The translations under genes and the position numbers were made by a program. Below, piece after piece: positions 1 through 11,974 of a stretch of DNA of 64,000 nucleotides. The notes below the pieces were generated by a model. That model was not told the origin of the DNA and made no database searches. It saw only the letters and a list, made by a program, of their open reading frames with translations. Location: assembly GCF_042242105.1 (NCBI RefSeq), contig NC_092013.1, forward strand, positions 3,157,987 to 3,221,986, written 5' to 3'. How positions within the stretch are numbered: position 1 is the first letter of the stretch; each line of letters starts with the position of its first letter. The DNA is from Pempheris klunzingeri (lineage: Eukaryota; Chordata; Actinopteri; Acropomatiformes; Pempheridae).

Positions 1-2400
1 GTGTGATCGTGTGTGTGTGTGTGTGTGTGCTAACTGGACTCCATTTATTTATGTCTGTATGTGAAAACCCTCTGACAGTCGGAACGATTCACAACCACTG
101 TAAGCTTTACAAGATGTTTATCTAACACTGCAGGTGTGTTTGTAGTTCTAGACGGAGGCTGCAGAAACTGTAGCTACTGTTAGTGAAGATAGATTTATTC
201 GTGTTGTATCATAAACCTTTAGTGGATCTTAACACATCGGGTGTGTTTGTGGGGTTAATCTACAGGTGTTACAGCTCAAAACGAGACCAAACTTTTCTGT
301 GGATGATTTTTTGGGCCACAACAAAAGCCAAAGTTTGGCCTGAACAGACACACTGAGGCTTGTTTCTGGCCTTTTTGTTCTGTGATGAATTCACGACCCG
401 ACATGTTATGATCCACCAAAGTCACACACAACAGGAGATGACTAAACAGTTACAGTGCACAGTGAGTCTACAATCACAAACACACCAAGCGTACGAGCTT
501 TTTATCTGTTGTTCGTATTTAGTTTAAATCATTTATTTAGCTTAGATTTTCATTTGCTAATTATTTGTTTCCTTTAATTATTTACTTTCTTTTTTAAAAA
601 AAAACATATTTAGTTTTTTGCTATTTAGTTTTAACTGTTATGTTGTTTCTTATACTGCACCTGCGGCCCCTTTGAGTCCACGTTTGGTTTAATTTGTTGG
701 ACGAACGGCTGCAACACCAAAGTTTGTGATAAAAAAAATAATTTAAAAAAAAGCAAAAAAGTTCAATAAACATCTCGTTAAATGTGCAGTGGTTACAGGA
801 TCATAGTGGTTATTTGCAGCAGGAATCGCCGTTCTAGTTTTATCTGTGAGTCTTGGAGACTCTAGAAGATGAATTAGAATCATCATTGGACGAATTCATG
901 TGGTGTTTTATACCAGAAAACAGAACACACATCAACACGACACTGTCAGAAAGAAACTGTAAGTAAAAGCAGGTACCCACAGCAGGCCTTTATAAACCTG
1001 TGGAGCAGGAGCACCCCCAGAAGGTAAAACCACAGCACTGCAGCTCCACTCCCCCCCCCTCCGCCACTCCAACCTCCAACTTCCACAGGATGTAAAAGCC
1101 TGAACTCTGCAGCTCAGAGATAACAGACGTGCAGCTCATATTGTCCTGAACACGGTGGATATATGATCTGATGGAGATGACCTGAGGAAGACTTTACATG
1201 AAGAGGAGCGAACGTCTCAGAATATAACAAATCAAACCTCCTGTGAACTGAGATTCTGCACATTTAGACATTTTAGCCACTAAATAACATAATAAATATG
1301 AATGTTGTCACTAAATAATCACATCCGTGTAAGGCTCAGGCTGTTTAGAAGTATTACTCCTTGTTTCTTCTGTTATTAGTAGTAGTTTTAATGGTAATAA
1401 TTTATTATAGTATTCAGTATTAGTCATATCTTTCCCTTGTTTCACTTCACATACAATAAATGGTGAATATATTTTATTTATAAATGTCAGCAGCTGCTCC
1501 AAACACCTTCAATAAAATATCTTTTAATAAAAACATACTTTAGTGTTAGTATATATGTTAATATAACAGATGAATGGAGGGATTAAAAGTGGGTAGATTT
1601 TTACTATAATTAAGATCTTTTTGATATACTTGAGTTATTCGATGTGCACTGGTATAAACTAAACCTGATAAACATCCAGTTAGGACTAACACACTGTCTG
1701 CTGAAATAGATAAGTGGCTTAGAGCAGAGTTATTATAGTGATTCATTATTCATTTGTTTTTAAATCAGTTTAGTTTCCAGAAAAGGTTTTCAGTTTACTT
1801 TTTTTTTTTTAATTTTCAGTACTAGTTTTATTTAATGATTTTTTTAAATTTAAAAAATCCATCAGGAGAAAAGTCAAAGAATAAAACTAAACACATCTCT
1901 GTATATTTCTTTATTTGAATGATTTCTGTGAATACACATCAGTTCAGTTTGTTGTTATGTTGTCTAGTTTTTTTTTATTCTTAAACAAATGTTAGTTTTT
2001 ACTTTAGCTTTAGTAAATTGTGATAATCTTGGTTTGGAGTCAAAACTGTTTTCATTCACTCTGAATGCGAATTGATGCACGAGATAAAACATTAAAGGAG
2101 CCTAGAGGAGCATCTCTGCACCTCTGAACCACAAGAATCTGAATCTGAATTAAATCACATGTTGTGAATTTGAACGTGAGCATCGATTAAGAGGTCTGGA
2201 ATCAGGTTCGAGCTTCCTTTACGTGATAAACCAGACATTTAACACATGACAGTGCAGTAAATCCTCTGGGAGTGGTTTGCACAATTATAATTTGCTGCAC
2301 TCAGCTTGACAATATAAGATAGATGTGTGTGTGTGTGTGTGTGTGTGAACCTTTACACTGTCCCTTTAAGACAAACAAACCAAAGACACAAGAAAAACAT
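1..2400. other. Intergenic region left of bcl2l1
   Basis: No exon with vertebrate protein similarity is seen on either strand. The region is AT-rich. It holds a short TG microsatellite at 9-29, another at 2324-2347, and a T-rich repeat with inverted ends at 1725-2036 listed separately. The small open frames near 1311-1746 have low-complexity, AT-driven composition and are not supported as genes. Confidence 0.6.
1725..2036. mobile_element. T-rich non-autonomous repeat with inverted ends
   Basis: The left end reads agagttattatagtgattc. The right end, reverse-complemented, reads aagattatcacaatttac, so the two ends form imperfect inverted repeats. The body is rich in TAGTTTT-type motifs. The same ends and body style recur at 29999-30354 and in fragments at 6290-6350 and 7042-7106. 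It carries no coding capacity. I treat it as a MITE-like dispersed repeat; the family name is not known to me. Confidence 0.5.
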
Positions 2401-2407
2401 AAATATA

Positions 2408-2413
2408 TTTATT
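2408..2413 (-). terminator. bcl2l1: bcl2l1 poly(A) signal
   Basis: TTTATT on the plus strand is AATAAA on the minus strand, about 500 bases beyond the bcl2l1 stop codon. The 3' UTR would then run from about 2912 down to about 2390. No alternative signal closer to the stop was noticed. Confidence 0.55.
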
Positions 2414-2912
2414 TTTTTGAAGCATGCCTAAAACTCCAGTACAGCCAACAAAAGGAGTTGAGCATTACACAGTGAAAAGGAAATATAACTTATATTCTCT
2501 GTCAGCTGTCAGTTGGTAAGTACTAAAAATTGGTCCTTGAACAGCACAAAAAGGGAAAAACAACATAAAAGGAAGCGGCCTCATCAAACCAGCTGAATCT
2601 TCTTCACCGTCTTTTAGCTTATCGGGTTCTTTTAAAGCACTTCCAGTCTGGAGAGTAAACAACTGAAAGTCTCTGCTGTGTGTTAAAAAAATAAAGACAC
2701 AGGGACGAAGCGGGCTGAGACGTATAACAGCTCACCAAGCTACATATTATGGATTCTCTCCCACAGACTGCTTCAGCCGACCGGTCAGTTCTGTCAGTGC
2801 ACAAGCAGACTGGGCGGTTTTTCTTTGTAAACATGAACTATTTAGTTTTGTTGGCGTAGCATTACACAGGGGACGGGCACAGGGGGGGACGGGGGGGGAC
2901 GGTTCGCCACCT

Positions 2913-4581
2913 TCAGTGTCTCTTAGCGAAAAAGACGCCGACCACGGCTCCCATTAGCAGCGCCACTCCGACCAGCAGCCATCTACTCAGAGAGTCCCGA
3001 AACCTCTTCGCCTCGGCAGCGGTGCCTCGCCCAAAAATCTCAGCAAAGCAGTCCTGCAATCAAACATGGAGTCAAACACAAATCAAACACGTCCAAACTG
3101 TCCTCCATCACGGACAACACCTCCCACCCTCTGCGTCAGACTGTAGGGGCCTTCAGCAGCTCCTTCAGTGACAGACTGTAATGCTGCATTATAGTCTGCT
3201 GCACCAACCACTATCACAACCACACTTTATTACTATTATTATTATTATTACATAAACTGTGCAATAATCCACATCCCATTCCACCTCACCCTGTGGTTGT
3301 TTTTTCTGTAATTATTGTTTATAGAATTGTTTCTTTTATGTATATAGGTTTTTCCTCTGTATATATTATATTATTGCTATTTAATTTTCTATTTCTTTAA
3401 CTGTTTCTGTCCCCTTGAGCTGCTGTAACAGCAAACTTTCCCCACTGAGGGATCAATAAACTATATATAATCTAATCTAAACAGGGAAAGAAAGTGTGTT
3501 ATTAGAAAAGGTCCAGGTTTCTTTTCACTCACAATAAAAGGAAAATATACAGTTGTGGGCAAAAAAATATTGGCACAAAAATGCACATTATCCTTAAGGA
3601 ATGTTTCTTTACAAACTAAAAAAATCAAATAAAGTTTATTCATACAGAACATTTGATGAGACTGAACGTGCTTTAAAGTGAAGGCACACAGAAAAAGATC
3701 ATACATGACAGAAAACATAAAAAATAATATATCAGAAAGTCTTTTTGCATGTAAGCATGTTTGTCTTCTATCTAATCTTCTGTGTATCTGCTTTTTCCTC
3801 CTTTTTCCTGAAATCCATGCATAGTTTGTAATCTAAGGTGCTTCAGCTGCTAATAAATAAGAAAAAACATAATATATTATTCATAAAACGACTTCCACTA
3901 AATTGCTGAGACTAAAAATAAAACGTATTTAATTTATAATAAGTTTTCAGAGGAGAAAAACCGGAAAGCTCTGCAAATCTTTATATTTCTGAAACTCATC
4001 CGTCGACACATCCGAGTACGCCCCCCCCGCCGACTCACCCATCCCCCTTGGCTCTGGATCCACGGGCTGAGGTGCTCGTCCAGGTACGTGGTCATCCAGT
4101 CTGCGATGCGGGGAACCAGCTCGCTCATGTCCTTCTCAACACACTCCACGCACAGCACACCTCCGAAAGCAAACAGGCCCACTACACGTCCCCAGTTGAC
4201 CCCGTCCTTGAACACCTCGTCCATCACGCTCTTGAAGCTGTGGTAGGCTGTGTCGGGAGTGATGTCGAGCTGCGAGGAGAGGTCACTAAACGCCTGCCTG
4301 AAGAGCAGCTCAAACTCATCCGCCGAGTCCTGAAGAGCCGCCTTTACGGCCTCTATGCCGGCGGGCGGGGACGCCGCCGATGAGGACGACGTCCCCGGCT
4401 GGTCACCTCCGTCCCTGCTGCCGACCAGCAAGCCGTTTCTGGCGGCCGAGCTGACCTTGTCTCCCTCGGTCCTCCCACCGCCGGCATCCTCCTCCGGCCT
4501 CAGCAGAGACGAAGGGTGGCTCCTCTGAGACAGTTTGTAGCTTACGAAGAACTCCACCAGCTCTCTGTTGCTGTACGACAT
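2913..4581 (-). CDS. bcl2l1: Bcl-2-like protein 1 (Bcl-xL), anti-apoptotic
   Basis: Two coding exons: 4581-4039 (181 codons, donor gtgagt) and 3053-2913 (acceptor ttgcag), giving 227 aa. Bcl-xL sits on the outer mitochondrial membrane and sequesters BAX/BAK and BH3-only proteins. Visible domains are BH4 (SNRELVEFFVSYKLSQ, residues 4-19), an acidic/Ser-rich loop (about 25-75), BH3 (LQDSADEFELLFR, about 83-95), BH1 (DGVNWGRVVGLFAFGG, about 126-141) and BH2 split by the intron (PWIQSQGGW then DCFAEIFG, about 173-190). A hydrophobic tail anchor (WLLVGVALLMGAVVGVFF, 205-223) ends AKRH. The intron within BH2 after GGW matches the known BCL2-family position. The start MSYSNREL matches mammalian MSQSNREL; an in-frame ATG four codons upstream is less likely. 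BH3 has AD where the usual motif has GD. Confidence 0.94.
3130..3478 (+). mobile_element. LINE 3' end fragment (Rex1/L2-like tail)
   Basis: The stretch begins ccttcagcagctccttcagt and ends with a ccccactgagggatcaataa segment and a short TCTAA-type tail. This is the form of many fish non-LTR retrotransposon 3' ends. It lies in the bcl2l1 coding intron, opposite to the gene. No reverse transcriptase remains. The family is assigned from remembered consensus style only. Confidence 0.5.
3542..3600. mobile_element. Possible Tc1-type terminal fragment
   Basis: The string acagttgtgggcaaaaaaat resembles the tip of fish Tc1-like inverted repeats (cagttgtggccaaaagtttt). No partner end was found nearby, so this is at best a solo end inside the bcl2l1 intron. 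Confidence 0.2.
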
Positions 4582-4954
4582 TATTATTTCCACACTGTGA
4601 ACTCCACCCTAATCAGACCCCATGGCGTCTCCCGCCACATCCGAGCGTCTTCACCTCGTGCTGCAGCAGCCTGCGAGCAGACAGCTGTGAGAGGAAAAGT
4701 CACATTAATTCACGTAAGCAAACAGTTTCCATTTCCACTGATTTCATGAGATTGTATGAGAAACATGTCGGGAGGCTCTTGTTCGAGTTGTTCGAGTTGT
4801 CAAATACAGTTTTCCCAAAGAACGTTTCTGTTATTTTAGGTCGTCCTTCTGCTGATATTTGTTCAAGTGTTCATTTTTCTGTTCAGATTGTTTTTAATTA
4901 CTTATCTGATGCTATAAAAAAGGGGGTGACGGCTAACTTTACCTCATGATTGTC

Positions 4955-5515
4955 ATATCGGCATCTTTTATCTTCAATCATCCTTTTTTTAAAGGACTAT
5001 TTCCGGACTTTGATCTGTTAAAATTCTATCCAGAAACTATTTCACATGCTTTTATCTCGTCACACCTGGATTACTGTAACGGCCTTTTCACGTTTCCAAA
5101 TAGACAAACTGTAGAAAGTCAACAGATCTAAACCGGTCACATCACCCTGATTCTAGCCTCCGGTCTCCACTACATTTAACAATTAGCTCTTCTAATTAGA
5201 TACAATGAACTAAGTGGTCCGACTTCTTTGTACATCTCCGATCTTTCAACACACCAGGCTGCAGTCATGGTCTTCTTTTAAAGCTAAGATCAACACACAC
5301 TTTTAATGCACATCCTTCTTCTGCTGCAAGGTTTTATTCTGCCAAAGGCTTTTACCATTTTTATTATTGTTATTATTATTATTATTAAAGTGGCTTGTTT
5401 TGCACTTTTATTCATGTATTGCTGTGGTTTTCTTGTGTTTCTGTGCTGTGTTGTTTGATCTTTTCTTGCTAGGTGAAGCCCTTTTGCAATCACCGCTGTG
5501 TAAATAATGAAAGTA
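4955..5515 (+). mobile_element. Decayed L2-type LINE 3' fragment
   Basis: A plus-strand reading at 4946-5131 contains ISHAFISSHLDYCNGLF, the conserved block near the C-terminal part of L2/CR1-clade reverse transcriptases (HAFITSRLDYCN type). Downstream pieces match the usual tail of such ORFs in scattered frames (HITL-like, LCTSPIFQHTRLQS-like). The AT-rich end near 5340-5510 resembles an L2 3' UTR. It lies in the 5' UTR intron of bcl2l1 and is far too broken to be active. Confidence 0.6.
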
Positions 5516-6005
5516 AATATTCTATTGTGCCATCCATCACAGTGAAAATCAAATCTGCCTTCATTCCCACTCACACCACCACTGCTGTTTGACTAACACG
5601 TGTAGAAATAAATGCTTTTCAACATGTTGCTGATGTTCTTTTCCTGAAATAAATTAAAACTGATCAATATCTGGGAAGGAAATCCAAAAAAATAACGCCA
5701 TTTAAAACTAAAACTAAACTGCAGCAAACACATGACAGTAAAAAAAACAACAACAAGCTAACAAACATTAGCACAGCAGCACGCTCAGCACTGTGACATC
5801 CACTAACATGAGGTCATTTTTACGATGTTTACAAAGCCAAAAATAGGCGTTTAGCAGCAGACCTGCCTCCTGACAGCTCCTGCAGCAGGTCACGTAGACA
5901 CAAGCAGCTTTTTAGCTTCGCATGCTAACTAGCTGTTTACAAACAGTCCGGAGGAAACGCATCGAAAACAGCCAACAAACTCCCCAACCACGGCTCCTCG
6001 TCCAT

Positions 6006-6240
6006 ACTCACCGCTGCTAGAAGCTTCTCTCCCCTCTGGCAGCGCGGCTACGGAGTTACTAAGAGCTGCAGTCGTGGATTCAGACACGATGTGGACATTT
6101 TTGCAGCTGCTGCAGACTCTGTGGCCTCACTGCTGATGCACGCTGGCGGTTGGCCAATTCCGCTACTGTACGCGCCGGAAGTCCCGCCCCCTCCTCGTCG
6201 CCGCTCCACCAATCAGCGCCCGAGAAAGACCGGAAGTCGA
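6006..6240 (-). promoter_or_regulatory. bcl2l1: bcl2l1 5' non-coding exon and promoter
   Basis: A consensus splice donor (CAGCG/gtgagtatgg on the minus strand) ends a non-coding exon at 6012. The matching acceptor before the ATG exon is probably ctctcacag, placing that exon start near 4684. Upstream the DNA is CpG-rich, with two CCAAT-type boxes (6151-6159 and 6207-6213), a GC box (cccgccccctcc) and two CCGGAAG ETS-like sites (about 6174-6181 and 6231-6237). No TATA box is obvious. The start site is probably within 6080-6200. The splice donor is read directly; the promoter call is inference. Confidence 0.55.
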
Positions 6241-6394
6241 AGTGGCCCCCTGAAATGAAAGCAAAAATCATTGGAATTATGTAGTCCAAAGCAGGGTGAT
6301 TATGATCAGGTAAAACTAAACTGAAAATTAAATCTAGGTGTGAAAACATATTTTATTTAATGAAAGGATGATGTGTTCTTACAAAACTAATTGA

Positions 6395-6716
6395 TATATT
6401 ATATAAAACTCCTTCTTTCCCTCTGCCATCAGGCCAATAGGAGTCACAATCCTACCTCTAATCAGCACATTCATCTGCACACTGACTGTACTTTATGTTG
6501 CACATTTTGTAAATATATTTATGTTAAGCAATAGCAGTTTGTTTATTTAGCAATAGTAGTTTATATTTATATGTTTTTATATTTTATTCTATCCTCTTCT
6601 TTTTACTCTTTGGCACTCAGTGCGGATGGCAAAGTAAGATTTTCATTGTACAGGGAAACCCGTTTCTGCACTGTACACTTGACAATAAACGCTTTGAATT
6701 TTGAATCTTTGAATCT
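6395..6716 (+). mobile_element. LINE 3' tail
   Basis: The sequence runs ctttccctctgccatcaggc, then AT-rich DNA, then attttcattgtacagggaaa and gacaataaacgctttgaatt. This order (ctctgccatcag, then ttcattgtac, then acaataaa with a short simple tail) is the typical 3' end of several fish LINE families. No coding part is present. Confidence 0.5.
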
Positions 6717-6717
6717 T

Positions 6718-6801
6718 AAATATACAGGAAATGTCTTTAATTCTAGTCTTTAATTTTAAATTTGTCACAACACAACCAGCCTGAGGAGGCGTCGGTGCAG
6801 A
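6718..6801 (+). repeat. Direct repeat, copy 1
   Basis: Starts aaatatacaggaaatgtctt and ends gaggcgtcggtgcaga. It matches 7111-7190 over most of its length with a few substitutions and a small length difference. It follows directly on a LINE tail. Copy 2 follows a fragment of the T-rich repeat, suggesting a local duplication or two copies of one unnamed repeat. Confidence 0.6.
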
Positions 6802-7110
6802 AAGTGGGATGTCTCCATGACTGTGGTGCTAAAGGACTTCAAATGGAGCACCAGAAAGCCACCATTTCAGTCCCCTTTTTTCCCGTAAAAAGCCCAGAAG
6901 AGTCCAAATTCGGCTGCAGAAGAATCAGATTTAAATTATATAAACAACATTTTAACAGGAGCAGACACAGAGTCATGAATCTTTTTGGGAGACGTGGTGC
7001 ATTTAATGCTGTCTCATGGATGAAATGAGTGATGACTCTAAACCAAGGTTATTACAGTTCACTAAAAAAAAAAAAAAGTTTCAGTGAACTGGAATAAAAA
7101 AATGAAATAA

Positions 7111-7190
7111 AAATATACAGGAAATGTCTTTGAGTTTAGTCTTTGTACATTTGTCACAACACAATCAGTCTGAGGAGGCGCTGGTGCAGA
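7111..7190 (+). repeat. Direct repeat, copy 2
   Basis: Starts aaatatacaggaaatgtctt and ends gaggcgctggtgcaga. Partner of 6718-6801, in the same orientation and about 390 bases apart. Confidence 0.6.
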
Positions 7191-7552
7191 TGTTTGTATT
7201 ATGAAATCAATTCTGAACCTCTTAAAAGCTTCTTGTGAGTAAACGAGCATTGGTTGTTTAGCACAGTGATTTAATGTGGTGAATAAAAAGCTCAGCAAAG
7301 TTATAACCTCTAGATCACCATACGTAGAAATATAAGTGGGATACATTTACTTTTACATAAGCATGTCTCTCATATCCTTTTCTCTATCTGCACCCAGTAA
7401 GAAGTTATCAAACTAAAAAGTGAAACTTGAGATCAGGAGCCTTTTTTCGCTGCTTTCTTTAACATTTAAAGCTCCATTATGTCGGGTTCATACAAAGATA
7501 ACTGCCACTGACTGAGTGATTGATTGAGGAAAAAAAAAAAAAAAGAAATGTT

Positions 7553-7571
7553 TTTATTAAACATATTTATT
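7553..7571 (-). terminator. adnp: adnp poly(A) signals
   Basis: Two TTTATT hexamers on the plus strand (7553-7558 and 7566-7571) are AATAAA on the minus strand. They follow the adnp stop by about 900 bases, giving a 3' UTR of roughly 8464 to 7535. Confidence 0.45.
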
Positions 7572-8464
7572 AAAACGTGTACATAAGCAATTGGCATATC
7601 CTACACTTTCTAACGTGAAATGACAACTTGATACAGCCGTTTGTCACGAGGAAGAAAAAAAAACCTGTGGAAGTAGGGAAGTTGGCATAATCATTTCATA
7701 AATCTTGTGACAGTTAAAGGATGAATAACACAGATTGTATGAAGAACCTAACAAAGAATGGCTAAAATATGTACAATGTCACTTACATGTGCCTCATATT
7801 TATGCACTATAATGTAACATCATTCCTTCTTTCCCACACTGCCGACAAGGTAAACATCTGGAATTGAACAGTTTCAGGCTTTGCTCAGACTGCAGATTTG
7901 TTTCTCAAATCAGATCTTTAAGAACTTAAACTGTCTGCGCCGTTATTTGAAAGTGATCAGATCGAATTTGTCTTTGTGTCTCAGACATGACTATGCTATG
8001 CGTCGCTGTGGAGACAACGTGGGCATCAGTACGTCCCCACAAAGCCCCCGAAAGTGTGAACAGATGGTTTATTTCCACAGACCGTCTTTCATACCGCTCT
8101 GATATTAGCAGCGTGATCTCTGCTCCGCCGCGCTGATGCTCCTCTGTCACTCTGAATTTGACATCATTGTGTGCTGTAAGTGATTTAACATCTGCAGAAA
8201 TATAAATGGGATCACATTTCAAACCACCTCAAAATGAAGCTTGGATCTTATTTGCAAAAAACTCACATTTCAGGTTTAACTGTCCAGACTTTCCTAAACG
8301 AATCTGGATACAATCTGGATACGCCGAGAAACATATTTGAGCTGCCAGTCTGAACAAAGCCTTAGCGGGGTGACTAAGCCATTTCAAATATGTGTGTCCT
8401 GTTTTTTTCTCTTAATTTATACACTCACTGCTTCTCAACCAAGGCACACTGCTGAGCAGGAACA

Positions 8465-11408
8465 CTAACAGAAAGTCATCCAAGCATTTGTTTTGCTATC
8501 TTGCAAAGGGCTCTCCTTCCCTGTAGGAGGATTATCTAAATTCATGGGTTCTGTCTCTTCAGTCAGGTTTACTGGCTCCTGGGATTTTACATTCTCGTGT
8601 AGGTTTGAGTCAACTTCTCCATTCGCAGTGGGTTGTTCCTCTGTTTCTGGTTCACTGTCCGAGTCAATGGAAATGGTCTCTGTGCATGTGCTGAGTTTTA
8701 AGGTACAGTTAAGTGTCTCACACTGCTTGTTTTGGTCTGTGCTTGGAGTACCAGACTTGAGGCCTCCAGGTCTCCCCACCGAGGTGCCGTCAGACTTGCT
8801 CTCCTCAAAGATCATGTCATGCTTAACTTTCTTGACAGAGTGCATATCAAAGCCGAGCAGCACAGACACCCTCTTGGTCTGACACTGTCTCTCACATGCA
8901 CTTTGCTTGGATGCGAAGTGAGCGGCAATGTCCGACTTCCACAGCCACAGGCTTGCAGACAGCTTCTCCTCTTCCTGAGGAGAGAGGTATGGCCGCCGGT
9001 TGAAGTAGGCTGTCAGGAAATCTTTCCTGGCTTCGTACGTCTTGTGCTCATAGCTCCTTGGATCCAGAGCGAGGCCATCTGACTCGGACTGACTCCCAAT
9101 GGTCGTGGAGGGAATCTTTGACTCCTTGCTCAGTTTCATCTTCTTGGGGTTTGGCATGGCCGGCATCGGGGGCTGCCTCTTGAGGAAACCAGCCCCCGAG
9201 GAGTTGAGAGTCAAGGCTGACCTGAAGCCTTGGCTTGCCTGGGACCTACCGACAGCCCTGCACTGCACGAGATGCAGCGTGATTGTGGAGGCCACCATGT
9301 TGCTGGTGTACACTCCCAAGCAGTGAATGCACTTGTACGTCATCTTCTTTTCGACAGGATGCATCGTCTGGAGCACTTGGTGTCGCTCCCTCAGATGCAT
9401 GGCCAAAGCATCCGAGATGGGACCTTTGAGGATGGTGAAACACAGCGGACACAGAGTCTTCCCAACCTCACCCTTGTGAGTCGACGAGGGGACACAACTA
9501 GCAGCAATGGGTTCACTCTTCTTTTCAATCATTCTGGGGGCAGTCACTTTGACCAGAGGGGGGACACTATTCGCAGCAGGTGCAGACTGATCTTGACCAT
9601 TGATAGACTCCTTCATGTTAAAAGTGAGAACAACAAGCTGCACGTTGCTGGACATATCTTGCTTATTAGTGAGATCAAAGGTTAGAGGTGACGCACCAGG
9701 GGGTCCGACAAAGTCGTCGGGATGAGCCTGGGCCACATGCTCCAGGATTTTATCAACATTGTGGAAAGCAGCGTGGCACTGTGGACAGGTGAGTCCGTGG
9801 ATCAGCATGTGGTTGAGCAGCGTATCGCTGGGCAGGTAGCGGTTGCAAAGCAAACACTTGCTGGTGAAGTTGTGGATTTTCATGATGTACTTGGCCAGCG
9901 CCCAGACTCTCTTTGCCTTGTGTGCGTTCTCAAAATGAGCGTTATAGAGGTTCTCAGGAAAAAGCTCGTTGCAAACTGTACATATCTTCCACTTCTGTGT
10001 CTGCGCTGTGTTTACACCAGCAGAATTATTTTCAGCCACCGTGCTGTTGCCAGGAACTGCACCACGCACCTGACTGGCCGCGATGGAAGACTGGGTTTTA
10101 ACAACAGGAGCCATTGGTTTCAAATAGCCGATTACTGGTTGTGCTACTGAGTCAGCTCTAAGTGTATGACCCCTGCTGACCATCAGAGGGGGCTTCTGTG
10201 ATGATACTGGTAAGGACTGAGGCCTGGAGACAATAACATTAGCATGCCCAATCATGGTGGTTACTTGAGCACCGATGCGCTCGTGGTACTCTATAACATG
10301 CTGTACTAAAGCCTCGTAGCTCCGAGTGGAAAACTGGCAGCGTTTACAGAGGATGTTGTTGCCGTTGACAGAATTAGCACCATTTTTGACAGATGACTCA
10401 GAAACCATACCAAGATATGGGGACACGATATGCTGAAAATGTTCCCTGTAGATGTGCCTTCTCACAACGTTGTATAGTGTGTCCCGGAACGTGCATTTTT
10501 TGCAAAAGTACATTGCTTTCTCCACACCATCTCCTGGTCTGAATCTATCAAAATACGATTTGTTGTTCTTTCCCAGCGCAATTCCCTGCGAGTTCCCATA
10601 ACTCTGCCGCGCTGAACTGGGCATGTGGAATATCTTGACGTGCGTCTCCAAAGTTCTCTTGCTTGCCGTGAATGTGCAGTACGGACAGTTGAGCAGGATT
10701 TTGCTCTCAAAGGTTTTCCTGTGTACATTGCGGAAGTGGTTCTTGTAGCCTGAGTAGTATTTGGAAGAAAAGGGGCACTCTGTGCAGCAAAATGGCTTCG
10801 ATCGGTATTCCTAGAAGACATCGGGGAAACAAAAAAGAAAGAAAGGCATTAAGACAACTACAGTGATTTGTGCATTCGCATTTGAAAAGGCCTTGGACAC
10901 AGAAGTGAGATTTACCTGTGTTTTAGAGTATGCTGGATCCCATGCACAGATATCGAGACAAAGACTGCCCTTTACAAATTGCTCATTAGGGCAAAACTCT
11001 TTGAATTCCTGCAGAAAGAGTTGAAAAAATTGATGCATTATTGTTGTAATATGCAGTAAGTTTCAGCTTAGATACAATCTGGCATTTCAGATAGCAGATA
11101 ATACTTTTTAATTACTAGCCACACTGATTTTGGATCATTTCTGCTGAGTCAATACAGAATTAAATTGCAATTTTCATCACATTTGAGATAAAAAAATCTT
11201 CTCTATAAAGACCTATTAGAGATTTCTTAAAGACACAAACTCTCAACCATGTTTTGCAGCATGAATGACGAGCATCTCTGAGCTCTGAAATCAGACCCAC
11301 CTCTGCAGCCTCCTTGCAGAACTCCAGTCCAATGTCTCCAAGTGCTTTCTTCACTTGTTTCCGAGCTCTTCTGATTCTTGTGAGATTATTCACTGGGAGT
11401 TGATACAT
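8465..11408 (-). CDS. adnp: ADNP-type zinc-finger homeobox protein
   Basis: Three coding exons: 11408-11301 (36 codons, starts [20 protein letters not shown]), 11008-10916 (31 codons) and 10810-8465, total 848 aa. The splice sites (gtgggt, ctgcag, gtaaat, ttctag) keep frame and match human ADNP exon order. ADNP is a nuclear protein that joins CHD4 and HP1 in the ChAHP chromatin complex. All nine C2H2-type fingers are visible, from [10 protein letters not shown] near residue 75 to [10 protein letters not shown] near 505. The homeodomain is about 655-715 ([12 protein letters not shown] ... [12 protein letters not shown]). Human ADNP is 1102 aa; this one is shorter in the mid-linker and the tail. 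The NAPVSIPQ octapeptide is absent, and the HP1-binding PGVLL of human reads VSVLL here. It is probably one of the two teleost copies (adnpa/adnpb); which one cannot be told by eye. Confidence 0.95.
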
Positions 11409-11974
11409 CTCTCCTGGCACACACAAAGCGAAAAACAAAAGTGTATGTCAGTTTTGAAGGCGTGCATCACTTCAAGCATATAAAACCCCAGCCTGCACAT
11501 TCTTCAGTGTGTTTTATAATTTAACATTTGAAAAGGGTTGAATTAATAACCACAGCCATCACAGCCTGGCTGCACAAAACAGGGGACACGCCCTGTCATC
11601 GCTCTTCTCCGTTCAATAAACCAATGTCAACATCTTTCCTCATGATTGCAGGAGAACATTATCCATGTTGGAGACCTCTCAGTGTCTGTAAGGGCCCCAG
11701 TAACGGTGCTGCTTCAGCGGACGTGCTTCATGTATTAGCATTATTTACTAGCCGAGTGCTGCTCGGTGCACAAACACCGGCACGTACAGCACACCTGAGT
11801 CCGCTGCTGCCTCACTTTGTCCTCATCTTAATGTTTTACAGCACATCTTAGTAGCCTGGAGGAGCTAGCGTTAGCCACCGTTAGCTCGGCGTGGTCTCAC
11901 AGTTAGCACCCAAGCTAGCCTGTTAGCATTATTGGTTGCTGCATTTTCACTGACTGTGCCAATCGATGCGTCTC

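Larger units (their letters stand above)
6290..7545. other. Intergenic repeats between bcl2l1 and adnp
   Basis: No gene is supported. The region holds fragments of the T-rich inverted-end repeat (6290-6350 and 7042-7106), a LINE 3' tail (6395-6716) and two direct copies of an ~82-bp sequence (6718-6801 and 7111-7190). The reading 6762-7028 lies over the first copy and shows no known domain. Confidence 0.55.

Noticed and set aside
8493-10150. Several plus-strand frames over the large adnp exon
   Set aside because: They are antisense shadows of the zinc-finger coding exon.
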